In this document: piece after piece, positions 7,943 through 17,886 of the stretch
Numbering within the stretch: the stretch's first letter is position 1
How the letters are laid out: every line of letters starts with the position of its first letter
DNA from: an uncultured Corynebacterium sp.
GTDB lineage: Bacteria; Actinomycetota; Actinomycetes; Mycobacteriales; Mycobacteriaceae
NCBI RefSeq assembly: GCF_946222985.1
Contig: NZ_CAMIFY010000001.1
Span: forward strand, 71,947 to 135,946
Length of the DNA: 64,000 nucleotides
Reading direction: 5' to 3'
Notes under the pieces: model-generated
What the model was told of the DNA's origin: nothing
The model's database searches: none
The model's input: only the letters and a program-made list of their open reading frames with translations
Translations under genes and position numbers: made by a program

Positions 7943-8938
7943 ATGGATCCGCACAGCCTGCAGATGATCGCCGCGGCCGAGGGGCCGCACCTCCGGGCCG
8001 CGGCGTCGGCCGCCGCCGAGGGGCTTTTCGACGGCCTGTCCGAGCCACGCGCCGTCGTGCTCGTCACCAACGAATCACGGGCGCGTCTGGCCGCCGAGGC
8101 GGTCGTGGCGCTGGCCTCCGACGCCCGCGCGCCGATCACCGTCGCCCGCTCGCTGCCCCGGTTCGTCGGGGCGCTGGACCTGGTGTTCGTGCTCACCGAC
8201 GATCCGGGCGATCCGGTGGCCGAGGTGCTCGTCGAAGCCGATCGCCGGGGTGCGGCGACGGTGCTCGTCGATCCGGGGGAGGGGCCCGTGCGGGCGGCGG
8301 CGTCGCCGCGCACGATCGTCGTCCCGCGCCCCGCGCTGACGGTGCGGGGGTCGTTCTGCGGCTACCTCGGCGTGGTGCTGGGGGCTCTGACCGCCGCGCG
8401 GGTGACCGCGTTGGGCCCGGCGGCCGTGCTGTCCGACGTCGCCGACGCCGTCGACGACGAGGCGGTGCGGTGCTCGGCCGACCGCGACCTGCTGGTCAAT
8501 CCGGCCCGGCAGTGGGCCGAGTGGATGCGCGGGCATGCGGTGGTCTTCGCCGGCGAGGGCGACGTGTGGCGGACCGTCGCCGAACTCGCCGCGGCCTGGT
8601 TGCTCGACGCCGGCGTGCCGGCGCACGGCACCACCGTGGCCGACGTGCTGCGCGCCTCACCCGCCCTGTCGGCGGGGCAGTCGGCCGACGCGACCGACAT
8701 CTTCCATGATCCGTTGATCGATGGTCCGGCCGATAACGGCCGGGTGCTACCCTTGTCTGTCATCGCCGTAACCTCCCCGGCCGACGCGCCCGCCGTGCGC
8801 GCCCGCCTGGAGCCCATCGAATGGGCCCGCGTGGAATGCCCCGCCGAGGAGGCCGAAGTCCGCCATCCGATGGTGGACGTCTGCGTGACCGCCGCCCGCG
8901 TGGCCGCGGCCGCGGCACATGTACCCGAGGAGGAATGA
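7943..8938 (+). CDS. TobH-like SIS-domain protein
   Basis: The 331-residue product resembles the SIS/phosphoglucose-isomerase-like protein found between phosphomannomutase and manA in Actinobacteria (Rv3256c-like, often labelled TobH). Alternating beta and alpha segments are visible (AVVLVTNES near 35, LVFVLTD near 75, ATVLVDPG near 97, HAVVFAGEGDVW near 196). Catalytic residues cannot be assigned. ATG 7943 follows a weak -10-like CATGCT by 6 nt and lies 28 nt after the mutase stop. manA follows after 7 nt, so the three genes probably form one unit acting on hexose phosphates. Confidence 0.75.
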   Translation: MDPHSLQMIAAAEGPHLRAAASAAAEGLFDGLSEPRAVVLVTNESRARLAAEAVVALASDARAPITVARSLPRFVGALDLVFVLTDDPGDPVAEVLVEADRRGAATVLVDPGEGPVRAAASPRTIVVPRPALTVRGSFCGYLGVVLGALTAARVTALGPAAVLSDVADAVDDEAVRCSADRDLLVNPARQWAEWMRGHAVVFAGEGDVWRTVAELAAAWLLDAGVPAHGTTVADVLRASPALSAGQSADATDIFHDPLIDGPADNGRVLPLSVIAVTSPADAPAVRARLEPIEWARVECPAEEAEVRHPMVDVCVTAARVAAAAAHVPEEE

Positions 8939-8945
8939 CGGCCTG

Positions 8946-10148
8946 ATGGAGCGCATCGATGCGGTCGTGCAGTCGTATCCGTGGGGTTCGCGCACCCTGA
9001 TCGCGGACCTGACGGGGGAGGCGTCGCCGTCGGCGCGACCGCAGGCGGAGGCCTGGTTCGGGGCCCATCCGCTCTCTCCGTCGCTCGTCGACGGCCGACC
9101 GCTGACCGACGTCATCGCCGACGATCCCGCCGCGGCCCTGGGGCCCGCCCGCGACGTCGCCGACGGCACGCTGCCGTTCCTGCTGAAGATCCTCGCGGCC
9201 GCCGAACCGTTGTCCCTCCAGGCCCACCCGACGCTGGAGCAGGCGCGGGCGGGGTTCGCCGCCGAAAACGAACGCGACATCGCGGTGACCGCACCGCACC
9301 GCAACTACCGCGACGACAACCACAAGCCCGAACTGATCGTGGCGTTGACGCGCTTTCGCGCTCTGGCGGGATTCCGTCCGGTGGCGGAGACCAAGGAGCT
9401 GTTCCGCGAGCTGGCGATCCCCGAGCTCGACCACTACACGGTGCTCCTCGACGCCGAATCGCCGGCGGAGGGCCTGCGCGCGCTGTTCACCACCTGGCTT
9501 ACGCTGCCGACGAGGGTCCTGCAGGAGCTCGTCGACGTCGTTCGCACCGCCTGCGACGCCCACGACGGCGGCGGTTGGGTCGGCGAAGTCGCGGCGACGA
9601 CCGCCGAAATCGCCGAGCGCTACCCCGGCGACCCCGGCGTGCTGGCGTCGATGCTGCTCAACCGCATCACGCTCGAGCCGGGTGAGGCCATCTACCTCGG
9701 TGCCGGCCAGCTCCACGCGTACCTGTCGGGCATGGGCGTGGAGATCATGGCCAACTCCGACAACGTGCTGCGCGGTGGACTGACGTCGAAGCACGTCGAC
9801 GTCGTCGAGCTGCTGCGCGTCCTGGACTTCGCGCCGTCGGAGGATCCCGTGGTGCGGCCGACGGTGAACGGACCCGTCGCCGACTATCCGACGGTGGCCC
9901 GGGAGTTCCGTCTCACGGTGGTCGACGTGCCCGCCGGCGGGGAAGTCCCGATCGACGCGGCCGGCGCGATGATCGTCCTCGTCGTGGAGGGCGAAGCCGA
10001 GCTGTCCTCGGAGAAGGGCACGATCGGCGTGACGCCGGGACGTGCGGCGTGGATTCCCGCCGACGACCCGGCCTGCCGGATCCGCGCCATCGGCGACGGC
10101 CCGGTCAAGGCCTTCGTGGCCGAGACGCCGGAAACCCCGGAGAGCTAG
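8946..10148 (+). CDS. manA: Mannose-6-phosphate isomerase, class I
   Basis: ManA interconverts fructose-6-phosphate and mannose-6-phosphate, the entry to GDP-mannose. The 400-residue type I enzyme starts MERIDAVVQSYPWGS. It has a QAHP zinc motif near residue 91, NHKPELIVAL near 124-133 with the catalytic glutamate, and the LGAGQLHAYLSGMGVEIMANSDNVLRGGLT block near 249-278 carrying the zinc histidine and sugar-binding residues. A cupin-like C-terminal domain ends the protein. The start lies 7 nt after the TobH-like stop, with AGGAGGAA inside the end of that gene. Confidence 0.92.
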   Translation: MERIDAVVQSYPWGSRTLIADLTGEASPSARPQAEAWFGAHPLSPSLVDGRPLTDVIADDPAAALGPARDVADGTLPFLLKILAAAEPLSLQAHPTLEQARAGFAAENERDIAVTAPHRNYRDDNHKPELIVALTRFRALAGFRPVAETKELFRELAIPELDHYTVLLDAESPAEGLRALFTTWLTLPTRVLQELVDVVRTACDAHDGGGWVGEVAATTAEIAERYPGDPGVLASMLLNRITLEPGEAIYLGAGQLHAYLSGMGVEIMANSDNVLRGGLTSKHVDVVELLRVLDFAPSEDPVVRPTVNGPVADYPTVAREFRLTVVDVPAGGEVPIDAAGAMIVLVVEGEAELSSEKGTIGVTPGRAAWIPADDPACRIRAIGDGPVKAFVAETPETPES

Positions 10149-10165
10149 CTCTCCGGGGCGGTGTT

Positions 10166-10212
10166 CCCCGAGTCGGAACTCGGGGCGACGTTCCCCGGGT
10201 TCGAGCCCGGGG
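10166..10212 (+). terminator. Tandem terminator hairpins after manA
   Basis: Two stem-loops lie side by side: CCCCGAGT/ACTCGGGG with a CGGA loop (10166-10185) and CCCCGGG/CCCGGGG with a 6-nt loop (10193-10212), followed by CGTTTCGTCTT. The GTTCCCCG lead is repeated, as if the hairpin was duplicated. It can also serve the convergent lipoprotein gene. Confidence 0.7.
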
Positions 10213-10221
10213 CGTTTCGTC

Positions 10222-10950
10222 TTATTCGGCGGTGCTGCCGTCGGTGCCGGGGCGATCAGCGGCGGTGCGGTCACCCGCGGTGCGGTTGCCCCCGGTGCGA
10301 TCACCGGTGTCGCGGTCCGTCGCGGTGCGGTCGCGCGCGCCACGATCGGGCGCGGTGCGTCCGCCGACGCCGGATTCGGCGTCCGTGCCGGTGGCGGCTG
10401 CGCCGTCCCCGGCGGTCGCGTCGCCCTGACGGGGCGTGGTCTCGCCGGTGTCGGTTTCCGAGGCGGGATCCGTGGTCGGGGCGGGCTCGTCCTCGCCGAA
10501 GTTCCAGTCCGGCCATTCGGGCAGCTCGCCGCCCGGGGGCAGCACCGGCACCGGACGCTGCGGCGTCGGCTTCGTCGGGGTCGTCGGCGCGGTCGAGTCC
10601 TCGGGGGAAGTCGGAGTGGACGACGGCGGCTGCGGCGTCGGAGCCGGCGGGGTGGTGGTGCTCGACGGGGCGTCGGGGATCACGGCCCCCGGCGGCAGGT
10701 ACGGATCGTCGATGCGGGGCGGCCGGGACGACGAGCGCGGCGTGGGCACCACGGTGGTCATCCGGTCCGGGGCGTCGTCGGCGGTGGGCGCGGAGGAACC
10801 GGCCAATTCGTCGTCGGCGGCGACGCGGGGAAGCTGACTCCGGCTCGACGGAGAGGGCGCGCCGGAATCGATGGCGCCCGCACCCGCGCATCCCGCGGTT
10901 GCGGCGGCCATGATCGCCGCGAGTCCGAGTCCAACAGTTCTGGAGCGCAT
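10222..10950 (-). CDS. Pro/Thr-rich secreted lipoprotein with pentapeptide-repeat tail
   Basis: The 242-residue product begins MRSRTVGLGLAAIMAAATAGC, a lipoprotein signal with the lipobox cysteine at position 21. The middle (about 65-160) is rich in Pro, Thr and Ser (PAPTPQPPSSTPTSPEDS), like a cell-wall-spanning linker. A short PEWPDWNFGEDEP stretch follows. The last 50 residues are five-residue repeats of the form xDRTx, encoded by 15-nt repeats. No enzymatic domain is recognised. ATG 10950 has GGAAGGGAG upstream. It lies alone between manA (convergent) and the gene at 11174 (divergent). Confidence 0.75.
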   Translation of the reverse strand: MRSRTVGLGLAAIMAAATAGCAGAGAIDSGAPSPSSRSQLPRVAADDELAGSSAPTADDAPDRMTTVVPTPRSSSRPPRIDDPYLPPGAVIPDAPSSTTTPPAPTPQPPSSTPTSPEDSTAPTTPTKPTPQRPVPVLPPGGELPEWPDWNFGEDEPAPTTDPASETDTGETTPRQGDATAGDGAAATGTDAESGVGGRTAPDRGARDRTATDRDTGDRTGGNRTAGDRTAADRPGTDGSTAE

Positions 10951-11027
10951 GTCCGGCTCCCTTCCCCGCGGTTCCACCGCGGTGTGTTCGATGCCTTATA
11001 ACGATTCGGTCACCGTCTGGGCGGCCA

Positions 11028-11047
11028 ACATAACACATTCGTTATGT
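11028..11047. promoter_or_regulatory. 20-bp palindrome ACATAAC-N6-GTTATGT between divergent genes
   Basis: A perfect 7-bp inverted repeat with a 6-bp spacer lies in the 223-bp gap between the lipoprotein gene and the gene at 11174. It is AT-rich in a GC-rich background. A TTATAA element sits about 30 bp away (10997-11002). It is a candidate operator for one or both genes; the regulator is unknown. Confidence 0.5.
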
Positions 11048-11173
11048 GCGCGAAAGGGCGAGCTTTTTCGTCGGCGGTCGCGGTCCCGGCGTCGACTGGG
11101 GTAGAACATCGGTGAGAGGGGCGAAAGGGCGGGCGCCGTCCGTGCCCGACCAGGCAGCCGAAGGAGAAGCGCG

Positions 11174-11539
11174 ATGTCCACCTGGGATTCCATCATTTTT
11201 CGCAGCGATGCCGTGACCGACCTGTTCGAGGACGTTTCCCCGCTCGACGGCGACGAGCTCGCCGACGTGTTGCGCGACGCCTGCCGTCTGGCGTCCGGCG
11301 ACGCCGACGAGTTCGAGGCCCGGGCCGGTCTCGGCGCGGCCACCGTGGCGGCGATCTGGTCGGGGGCCCCGTTCAGCGCCGGTCACCTCGTCGACGAGTA
11401 CCCCTTCATCAGGGAGGGCATCGGCTCCTGCCCCGAGGAATTGCGCGAGGCCGCGGCCGAGACCTTCGAGACCCTCGTGCCGCACCTGCCCGACGACGAG
11501 CAGGAGGCCGTCGAGGACTTCGCCGAGGCGGTCAACTAG
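11174..11539 (+). CDS. Small acidic protein, DUF4259-like
   Basis: The 121-residue acidic protein (MSTWDSIIFRSD...) has the look of the DUF4259 group: W near the N-terminus, D-x-V-x-D-L-F, a helical acidic middle, and an ATVAAIWSGAPF block near 55-66. It has no signal peptide or cysteine-based metal motif. AAGGAGAAG precedes ATG 11174. The function is unknown; the neighbour downstream is S-adenosylhomocysteinase after 75 nt. The family assignment is by recollection of pattern only. Confidence 0.55.
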   Translation: MSTWDSIIFRSDAVTDLFEDVSPLDGDELADVLRDACRLASGDADEFEARAGLGAATVAAIWSGAPFSAGHLVDEYPFIREGIGSCPEELREAAAETFETLVPHLPDDEQEAVEDFAEAVN

Positions 11540-11614
11540 CCTGGGAATCCGCACGAGCGCCCGGCGGACCGTCGCCGGGATCGCAAGAGACGGAACAGAT
11601 CCGGAAGAGGTCGC

Positions 11615-13069
<1,455 letters not shown>

Positions 13070-13108
13070 GGCGGCGGGGCCGGCACGGGCGCGGGGCAGG
13101 AGCCGCTC

Positions 13109-13759
13109 ATGGGGTACATCGTCGCCGTCGAAGGCATCGACGGCGCAGGCAAGAACACGTTGTCGCGTGCGCTGGAAAAGACGCTTGACGACGCCGGATG
13201 CGCCGTCGCAAAGCTCGGTTTTCCGGCGTACGGGAAGACGCCCTTCGCCGACTTCGCCGACGAAGCGCTGCACGGTCGCCTCGGTGACGTGGCGGACTCG
13301 GCATGGGCCATGGCCCTGCTGTTCGCGCTGGACCGCCGCGACATGCGCGACTCGATCATCGCGGCGGCGGAGTCGACCGACGTGCTGATCCTGGACAGGT
13401 ACGTGGCGTCCAACGCCGCCTACTCGTGGGGCCGCACCGGCGACCGCGCGATCGTCGACTGGGTGCGCGAGCAGGAGTTCGGCCGGCACGGGCTGCCGGT
13501 GCCGGATCTCCAGGTGCATCTGGGCACGACGGTCGACGAAGCGGCGCGACGGGCCCGGCACCGCGAAAGCGTCGACGAATCGCGCACCCGCGACGCCTAC
13601 GAACGCGACGGCGGCCTCCAGGGCCGGGTGGCGCGCGCGTACGCGGGCCTCGCGGCGGAGGAATGGGCGTCGCCGTGGCACGTCGCCGGCGACGCCGCCG
13701 GGGGACTCGCGGACCGGATCCTGGAGGACCTCGGACGGAAGAGCCGACCCGCCGGATAG
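13109..13759 (+). CDS. tmk: Thymidylate kinase
   Basis: Tmk phosphorylates dTMP to dTDP. The 216-residue product has the P-loop EGIDGAGKNTL at about 8-18, an LDRYVASNAAYSWGR block near 95-109 containing the DRY/DR(Y/H) dTMP-binding motif, and a LID-like RRARHRES stretch near 150. Position 16 is asparagine where most P-loops have S or T after GK (GAGKNT), as in the mycobacterial enzyme. The start has AGGAG 6 nt upstream. mtrA begins 10 nt downstream but has its own leaderless promoter. Confidence 0.93.
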   Translation: MGYIVAVEGIDGAGKNTLSRALEKTLDDAGCAVAKLGFPAYGKTPFADFADEALHGRLGDVADSAWAMALLFALDRRDMRDSIIAAAESTDVLILDRYVASNAAYSWGRTGDRAIVDWVREQEFGRHGLPVPDLQVHLGTTVDEAARRARHRESVDESRTRDAYERDGGLQGRVARAYAGLAAEEWASPWHVAGDAAGGLADRILEDLGRKSRPAG

Positions 13760-13762
13760 GAT
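13757..13762 (+). promoter_or_regulatory. Leaderless -10 for mtrA
   Basis: TAGGAT overlaps the tmk stop codon (TAG) and ends 7 nt before ATG 13770. It contains the upstream in-frame ATG at 13761, which therefore cannot lie on this transcript. Confidence 0.6.
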
Positions 13763-13769
13763 GGTCGCC

Positions 13770-14444
13770 ATGAGCGCCAAAATCCTGGTCGTGGACGACG
13801 ACCCCGCCATCGCTGAAATGTTGACCATGGTCCTCCAGAGGGAGGGCTTCGACACGGTGGTCGTCGGCGACGGGATGGAAGCCGTGGCCGCGGCCAACCG
13901 CGAGCACCCCGATCTCATCCTGCTCGACCTGATGCTGCCCGGCATGGGCGGCGTCGACGTGTGCCGCAGCGTGCGCGAGACCAGCGCGGTGCCGGTCATC
14001 ATGCTCACCGCCAAGACCGACACCGTCGACGTGGTGCTGGGCCTGGAATCGGGGGCGGACGATTACGTCACCAAGCCGTTCAAGCCCAAGGAGCTCGTCG
14101 CCCGCGTCCGCGCGCGCCTGCGCCGCCAGGACGACGAGCCGGGCGAGGTGATCGAGGTCGGAGATCTGGTCATCGACGTGCCCGGCCACGCCGTCTCCCG
14201 CGACGGGCGCGAGATTTCGCTCACGCCGCTCGAGTTCGATCTGCTGCTGGCCCTGGCGCAGCGGCCGAAGCAGGTCTTCAGCCGCGAGGAGCTGCTGGAG
14301 AAGGTGTGGGGCTACCGCCACTCCTCCGACACCCGCCTGGTCAACGTGCACGTCCAGCGCCTGCGTTCGAAGATCGAGAAGGATCCCGAAAACCCGCGCA
14401 TCGTCCTGACCGTCCGCGGCGTCGGCTACAAGACCGGCGAGTAA
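13770..14444 (+). CDS. mtrA: Two-component response regulator MtrA
   Basis: MtrA is the OmpR-type regulator of cell wall metabolism, osmoprotection and division in mycolata. The 224-residue product has a receiver domain with acidic pocket D10-D11, phospho-acceptor D53 (LLDLMLPG), T80 and K102, then a winged-helix DNA-binding domain with the LTPLEFDLLLALA and YRHSSDTRLVNVHVQRLRSKIE recognition segments. The start MSAKILVVDDDP at 13770 matches the family N-terminus and the leaderless promoter. The cognate kinase mtrB follows after 10 nt. Confidence 0.97.
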   Translation: MSAKILVVDDDPAIAEMLTMVLQREGFDTVVVGDGMEAVAAANREHPDLILLDLMLPGMGGVDVCRSVRETSAVPVIMLTAKTDTVDVVLGLESGADDYVTKPFKPKELVARVRARLRRQDDEPGEVIEVGDLVIDVPGHAVSRDGREISLTPLEFDLLLALAQRPKQVFSREELLEKVWGYRHSSDTRLVNVHVQRLRSKIEKDPENPRIVLTVRGVGYKTGE

Positions 14445-14454
14445 AGGGGACCGC

Positions 14455-16113
14455 ATGACGCGCGTCCGCGAAAAGCTGGTGGAGCGCATCGCCTCGGCAT
14501 GGCGTCGGATCATGCACGCCTGGCGGACGTCGCTGCAGATCCGCGTGGTCACCTCCGTGATGGTGGTGTCCGTGCTCGTCGTCGGCATGCTCGGGTTCGC
14601 GCTGGTCTCCATCGTCGCGCAGCGTCTGCTCGACGCGAAGTTCACCGTCGCCAACGAGGAGATCGACCGCGCCCGCGTCGTCGTCGAGCAGACGATCGAC
14701 GCGTCCGGAGCCGATGGCCTGCAGGCCCGGCTCAACGTCGGCCGCGAAGCGTTGGCCGACCGCGGATCCGCGGCGTCGGAGGGGGCCGCGACGGTCTACG
14801 AGGCCGTCCTCATCGCCCCCGGGCCCGAGGGCGAGGCGGTGCGATCGCCCACCGACGGCTACGTCCCGACCCAGCTGCGGCCGTTCATCCAGCAGGGACA
14901 GATCAGCTACCAGTACACGACCATGGAAGCGCGCGACGGGTCGAACTACACGGCCCTGGTCATCGGCACCCCGACGGCCAGCGACGTGCCCGGGCTGGAG
15001 CTGTACCTGATCATGCCGTTGACGGCCGAGGAGTCGACGCTGGCGCTGGTGCGCGGCCTGTTCGCGGGCGCGACGGTCGTGTTGACGCTGCTCCTCGTCG
15101 GCATCACCTGGCTGTTCGCCAACCAGGTCACCGGCCCCGTCCGGTCGGGCGCGCGCATCGCCGAGCGCTTCGCCGCCGGACACCTGCGCGAGCGCATGGT
15201 CGTCGAGGGCGAGGACGAGATGGCGCGCCTGGCCGTGAGCTTCAACAAGATGGCCGAGTCGCTGTCGTTGCAGATCCGCCAGCTCGAGGAGTACGGCGAT
15301 CTGCAGCGCCAGTTCACCTCCGACGTCTCCCACGAACTGCGCACGCCGTTGACCACGGTGCGCATGGCCGCGGATCTGATCTCCGACGGCGCGGAGGACC
15401 TCGACCCGGCCACGCGCCGTGCCTCGGAGCTGATGAACGCCGAACTCGATCGATTCGAGATGCTGCTCGGCGACCTGCTGGAGATTTCGCGCCATGACGC
15501 CGGCGTCGCCGACCTGTCCGCCGAGCGCGCGGATCTGCGGCAATGCGTCGACGCGGCGTTCCAGCCGTTGCAGATGGTCGCCCGGGAAGCCGACACCGAG
15601 GTCATCCTGGACATGCCCGACGAGCCGGTCATGGCGAGCATGGACTCGCGGCGCATCGAGCGGGTGCTGCGCAATCTCATGGCCAACGCCATCGACCACG
15701 CCGAGGGCAATCCCGTCGTCGTCGCGGTGCGCGGCGACGAGGGCGTGGTGGCCTGCAGCGTCACCGACCGCGGCGTCGGCCTGAAGCCGGAGCAGGAGGA
15801 GCTGGTGTTCAACCGCTTCTGGCGCGCCGACCCGTCCCGCGAGCGCCGCACCGGCGGCACCGGGCTGGGCCTGGCGATCGCCCGCGAGGACGTGCTGCTC
15901 CACGGTGGCCGCCTCGAGGCGCACGGCATGCCCGGCACGGGCAGCTGTTTCCGTCTGCGCCTGCCGGTCGAGCCCGGCGGCCCGGTCGACTCCGAACCGT
16001 TGCCGCTCGAGGTCCCCGGCGCCCCGGCGCCGGTGGCGAAGACCGAGGTGATGGACGCCATCGTGGTGAAGCGCGAGGAACGCGAGAAGAACGCCGAAGG
16101 GGGCACGGCATGA
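14455..16113 (+). CDS. mtrB: Sensor histidine kinase MtrB
   Basis: MtrB is the membrane kinase that phosphorylates MtrA. In the 552-residue product, TM1 lies at about 30-53 and TM2 at about 198-222, enclosing a 145-residue extracytoplasmic sensor domain. HAMP (about 220-275), HisKA with H293 in SDVSHELRTPLTT, and an HATPase with the N-box NLMANAIDHAEG near 407 follow, with the G boxes DRGVGL and GGTGLGLAI. The C-terminus has a Pro/Glu-rich tail. AAAGGGG precedes the ATG. The gene overlaps lpqB by 4 nt (ATGA), giving the classic mtrA-mtrB-lpqB operon. Confidence 0.97.
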   Translation: MTRVREKLVERIASAWRRIMHAWRTSLQIRVVTSVMVVSVLVVGMLGFALVSIVAQRLLDAKFTVANEEIDRARVVVEQTIDASGADGLQARLNVGREALADRGSAASEGAATVYEAVLIAPGPEGEAVRSPTDGYVPTQLRPFIQQGQISYQYTTMEARDGSNYTALVIGTPTASDVPGLELYLIMPLTAEESTLALVRGLFAGATVVLTLLLVGITWLFANQVTGPVRSGARIAERFAAGHLRERMVVEGEDEMARLAVSFNKMAESLSLQIRQLEEYGDLQRQFTSDVSHELRTPLTTVRMAADLISDGAEDLDPATRRASELMNAELDRFEMLLGDLLEISRHDAGVADLSAERADLRQCVDAAFQPLQMVAREADTEVILDMPDEPVMASMDSRRIERVLRNLMANAIDHAEGNPVVVAVRGDEGVVACSVTDRGVGLKPEQEELVFNRFWRADPSRERRTGGTGLGLAIAREDVLLHGGRLEAHGMPGTGSCFRLRLPVEPGGPVDSEPLPLEVPGAPAPVAKTEVMDAIVVKREEREKNAEGGTA

Positions 16114-17876
16114 CCGCACGCACGTGGAGGACGATGGCCGCGGCCGCCTGCGCGGCGACGCTGGTCCTGGGCGGCTGCACGACGATGCCGGGCGACACGA
16201 CGCCGCAGGCGGTGCGCACCTTCGAGGCCCCCGACCAGGAGATCGACGTGCCCGAGCCGCGCCGGGACGCGGCCCCGGACCTGGTGCTGCGCGATTTCTA
16301 CGCGGCGTCGGTGCATCCGACGGACGATTACGCGGCGGCGCGGGAGTTCCTCACTCCCGAGGCCCGCGAGCAGTGGGATCCGAGCGCCGGCACGTGGATC
16401 GTCGACGGCATCAACGTCATCGGCGACGGCGGCGACGGCACCGACGACGGGGCCCAGACCTTCGGCACGCGCGCGTCGATCGTCGGTGCCCTGGGAGAAA
16501 ACGGCGCCTACGAGACGCAGACGTCGTTGTACGAGGACTCCGTGGAGCTGGAGATGAACGACGAAGGGCAGTGGCGCATCGCGCAGCTTCCCGACGGCGT
16601 GCTGCTCGAGCGCCAGGCGTTCCTCGACAGCCATGCCCCGCGCAACCTCTACTTCCTCGATCCGTCGGGCAACGAGCTCGTGCCGGATCGCCGGTGGCTC
16701 TACCGCGGCGTCGACGACGGCGCCGGGGAGCTGCTCAACACGATGCGCGAAGGACCCCGGCCCCGGTTGGCTCCGGGCGTGACCACGGCCATGCCGCCGG
16801 AGGCCCGCATCGAGGTGGAGTCGCGGGAGGGCAATCCGGGGCGGATCATCCGTTTGACCGGTCTCGGCGACCTGGAGGAATCGCTGCGCGGGATGTTGGC
16901 GGCGCAGATCGTGTGGACGCTGGCCTCGGCCGACGTGCGCGGTCCGTGGTTGATCGAGGCCGACGGTGCGCCGTTGGTGGAGTCGCACCCGGGCCCCTGG
17001 ACGCGCGACAGCGACGAGCTGCGCCCCCTGGATCCGACGCATGGCCCGGCCGATCGCGCCCCGCTGCACACCGTCGAGGCCGGCGGCATCAAGCAGATCG
17101 AGGACGGCGTGGAGCGCTCGCTGCCGGGCTGGTCGTCGACGGGCGGCGACGTGCTGGTGTCGGCGGCCGTGGGCATCGACGCGGCGGGCACCGAGCTCGT
17201 CGCCGCCGTCTCCCGCGGCGATCGCGGTGGTGAGGGCACGTCGTCGTTGCTGCTGGGCCGCGCCGGTGGCGAACCGGAGACCGTGCTGACCGCGCAGAGC
17301 CTGTCGCGCCCCAGCTGGTCGCCGGATGCCGCGGCCGTGTGGACCGTCGTCGACGGGGAGTCGGTCGTGCGGCTCGTCGGCGGCGCCGGCGGGTCGGCTC
17401 CGGTGGTCGAGGAGATCGACATGTCGGGCCTGGGCGACCTCGGCGGCGAGATCTCCGAGCTGCGGGTGGACCCGTCGGGAACGCAGGTCGTCATGATCGC
17501 CGGCGGCGCCATCCGCACCGCGACGATCGAGCGGACCGAAGAGGGCCCGTGGCGCCTGGTCAATCCGCGCCAGATGACGTTGACGGAGGGCGTGACGCCG
17601 GTGACGCTGGCGTGGGCGCCGAATTCGACGATCATCGTCGGCGCCTACGGCGAGTCGGCGCCGATGTGGCGCATCTACCCGGACGGCTCGGTCAACTACA
17701 TGCTGCCCAAGCTCAATCTCAGCCCGCCGGTGTCGGTGGTGGCGGCGACGTCGTCGAAGATCTACGCCCTCGACGACAACGCCCTGATGGAGCTGGTCAC
17801 GGGCGAAGGCGAAGAGCAATTCTGGCGCGCGGTGCCCGGCGTCGCCGGGCGGGCGGCGCCGGTGACCGCCGAGTAA
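16110..17876 (+). CDS. lpqB: Lipoprotein LpqB
   Basis: LpqB is the outer-leaflet lipoprotein that modulates MtrB signalling. The 588-residue product begins with a lipoprotein signal ending LVLGGC, with the lipidated cysteine at 23. An N-terminal LpqB/GerMN-type domain follows (a GerMN-like region at about 200-310), and the C-terminal half is a beta-propeller-like LpqB domain (about 330-588). ATG 16110 overlaps the mtrB stop as ATGA, so translation is coupled. Its TAA stop lies inside the -10 hexamer proposed for the next gene. Confidence 0.95.
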   Translation: MTARTWRTMAAAACAATLVLGGCTTMPGDTTPQAVRTFEAPDQEIDVPEPRRDAAPDLVLRDFYAASVHPTDDYAAAREFLTPEAREQWDPSAGTWIVDGINVIGDGGDGTDDGAQTFGTRASIVGALGENGAYETQTSLYEDSVELEMNDEGQWRIAQLPDGVLLERQAFLDSHAPRNLYFLDPSGNELVPDRRWLYRGVDDGAGELLNTMREGPRPRLAPGVTTAMPPEARIEVESREGNPGRIIRLTGLGDLEESLRGMLAAQIVWTLASADVRGPWLIEADGAPLVESHPGPWTRDSDELRPLDPTHGPADRAPLHTVEAGGIKQIEDGVERSLPGWSSTGGDVLVSAAVGIDAAGTELVAAVSRGDRGGEGTSSLLLGRAGGEPETVLTAQSLSRPSWSPDAAAVWTVVDGESVVRLVGGAGGSAPVVEEIDMSGLGDLGGEISELRVDPSGTQVVMIAGGAIRTATIERTEEGPWRLVNPRQMTLTEGVTPVTLAWAPNSTIIVGAYGESAPMWRIYPDGSVNYMLPKLNLSPPVSVVAATSSKIYALDDNALMELVTGEGEEQFWRAVPGVAGRAAPVTAE

Positions 17877-17879
17877 CCT
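17874..17879 (+). promoter_or_regulatory. Leaderless -10 for the comF-like gene
   Basis: TAACCT begins with the lpqB stop codon TAA and ends 7 nt before ATG 17887. Confidence 0.5.
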
Positions 17880-17886
17880 CCCCGCC

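Noticed and set aside
13761..13769. Upstream in-frame ATG as the mtrA start
   Set aside because: It lies inside the proposed -10 hexamer, and the family N-terminus aligns with ATG 13770.
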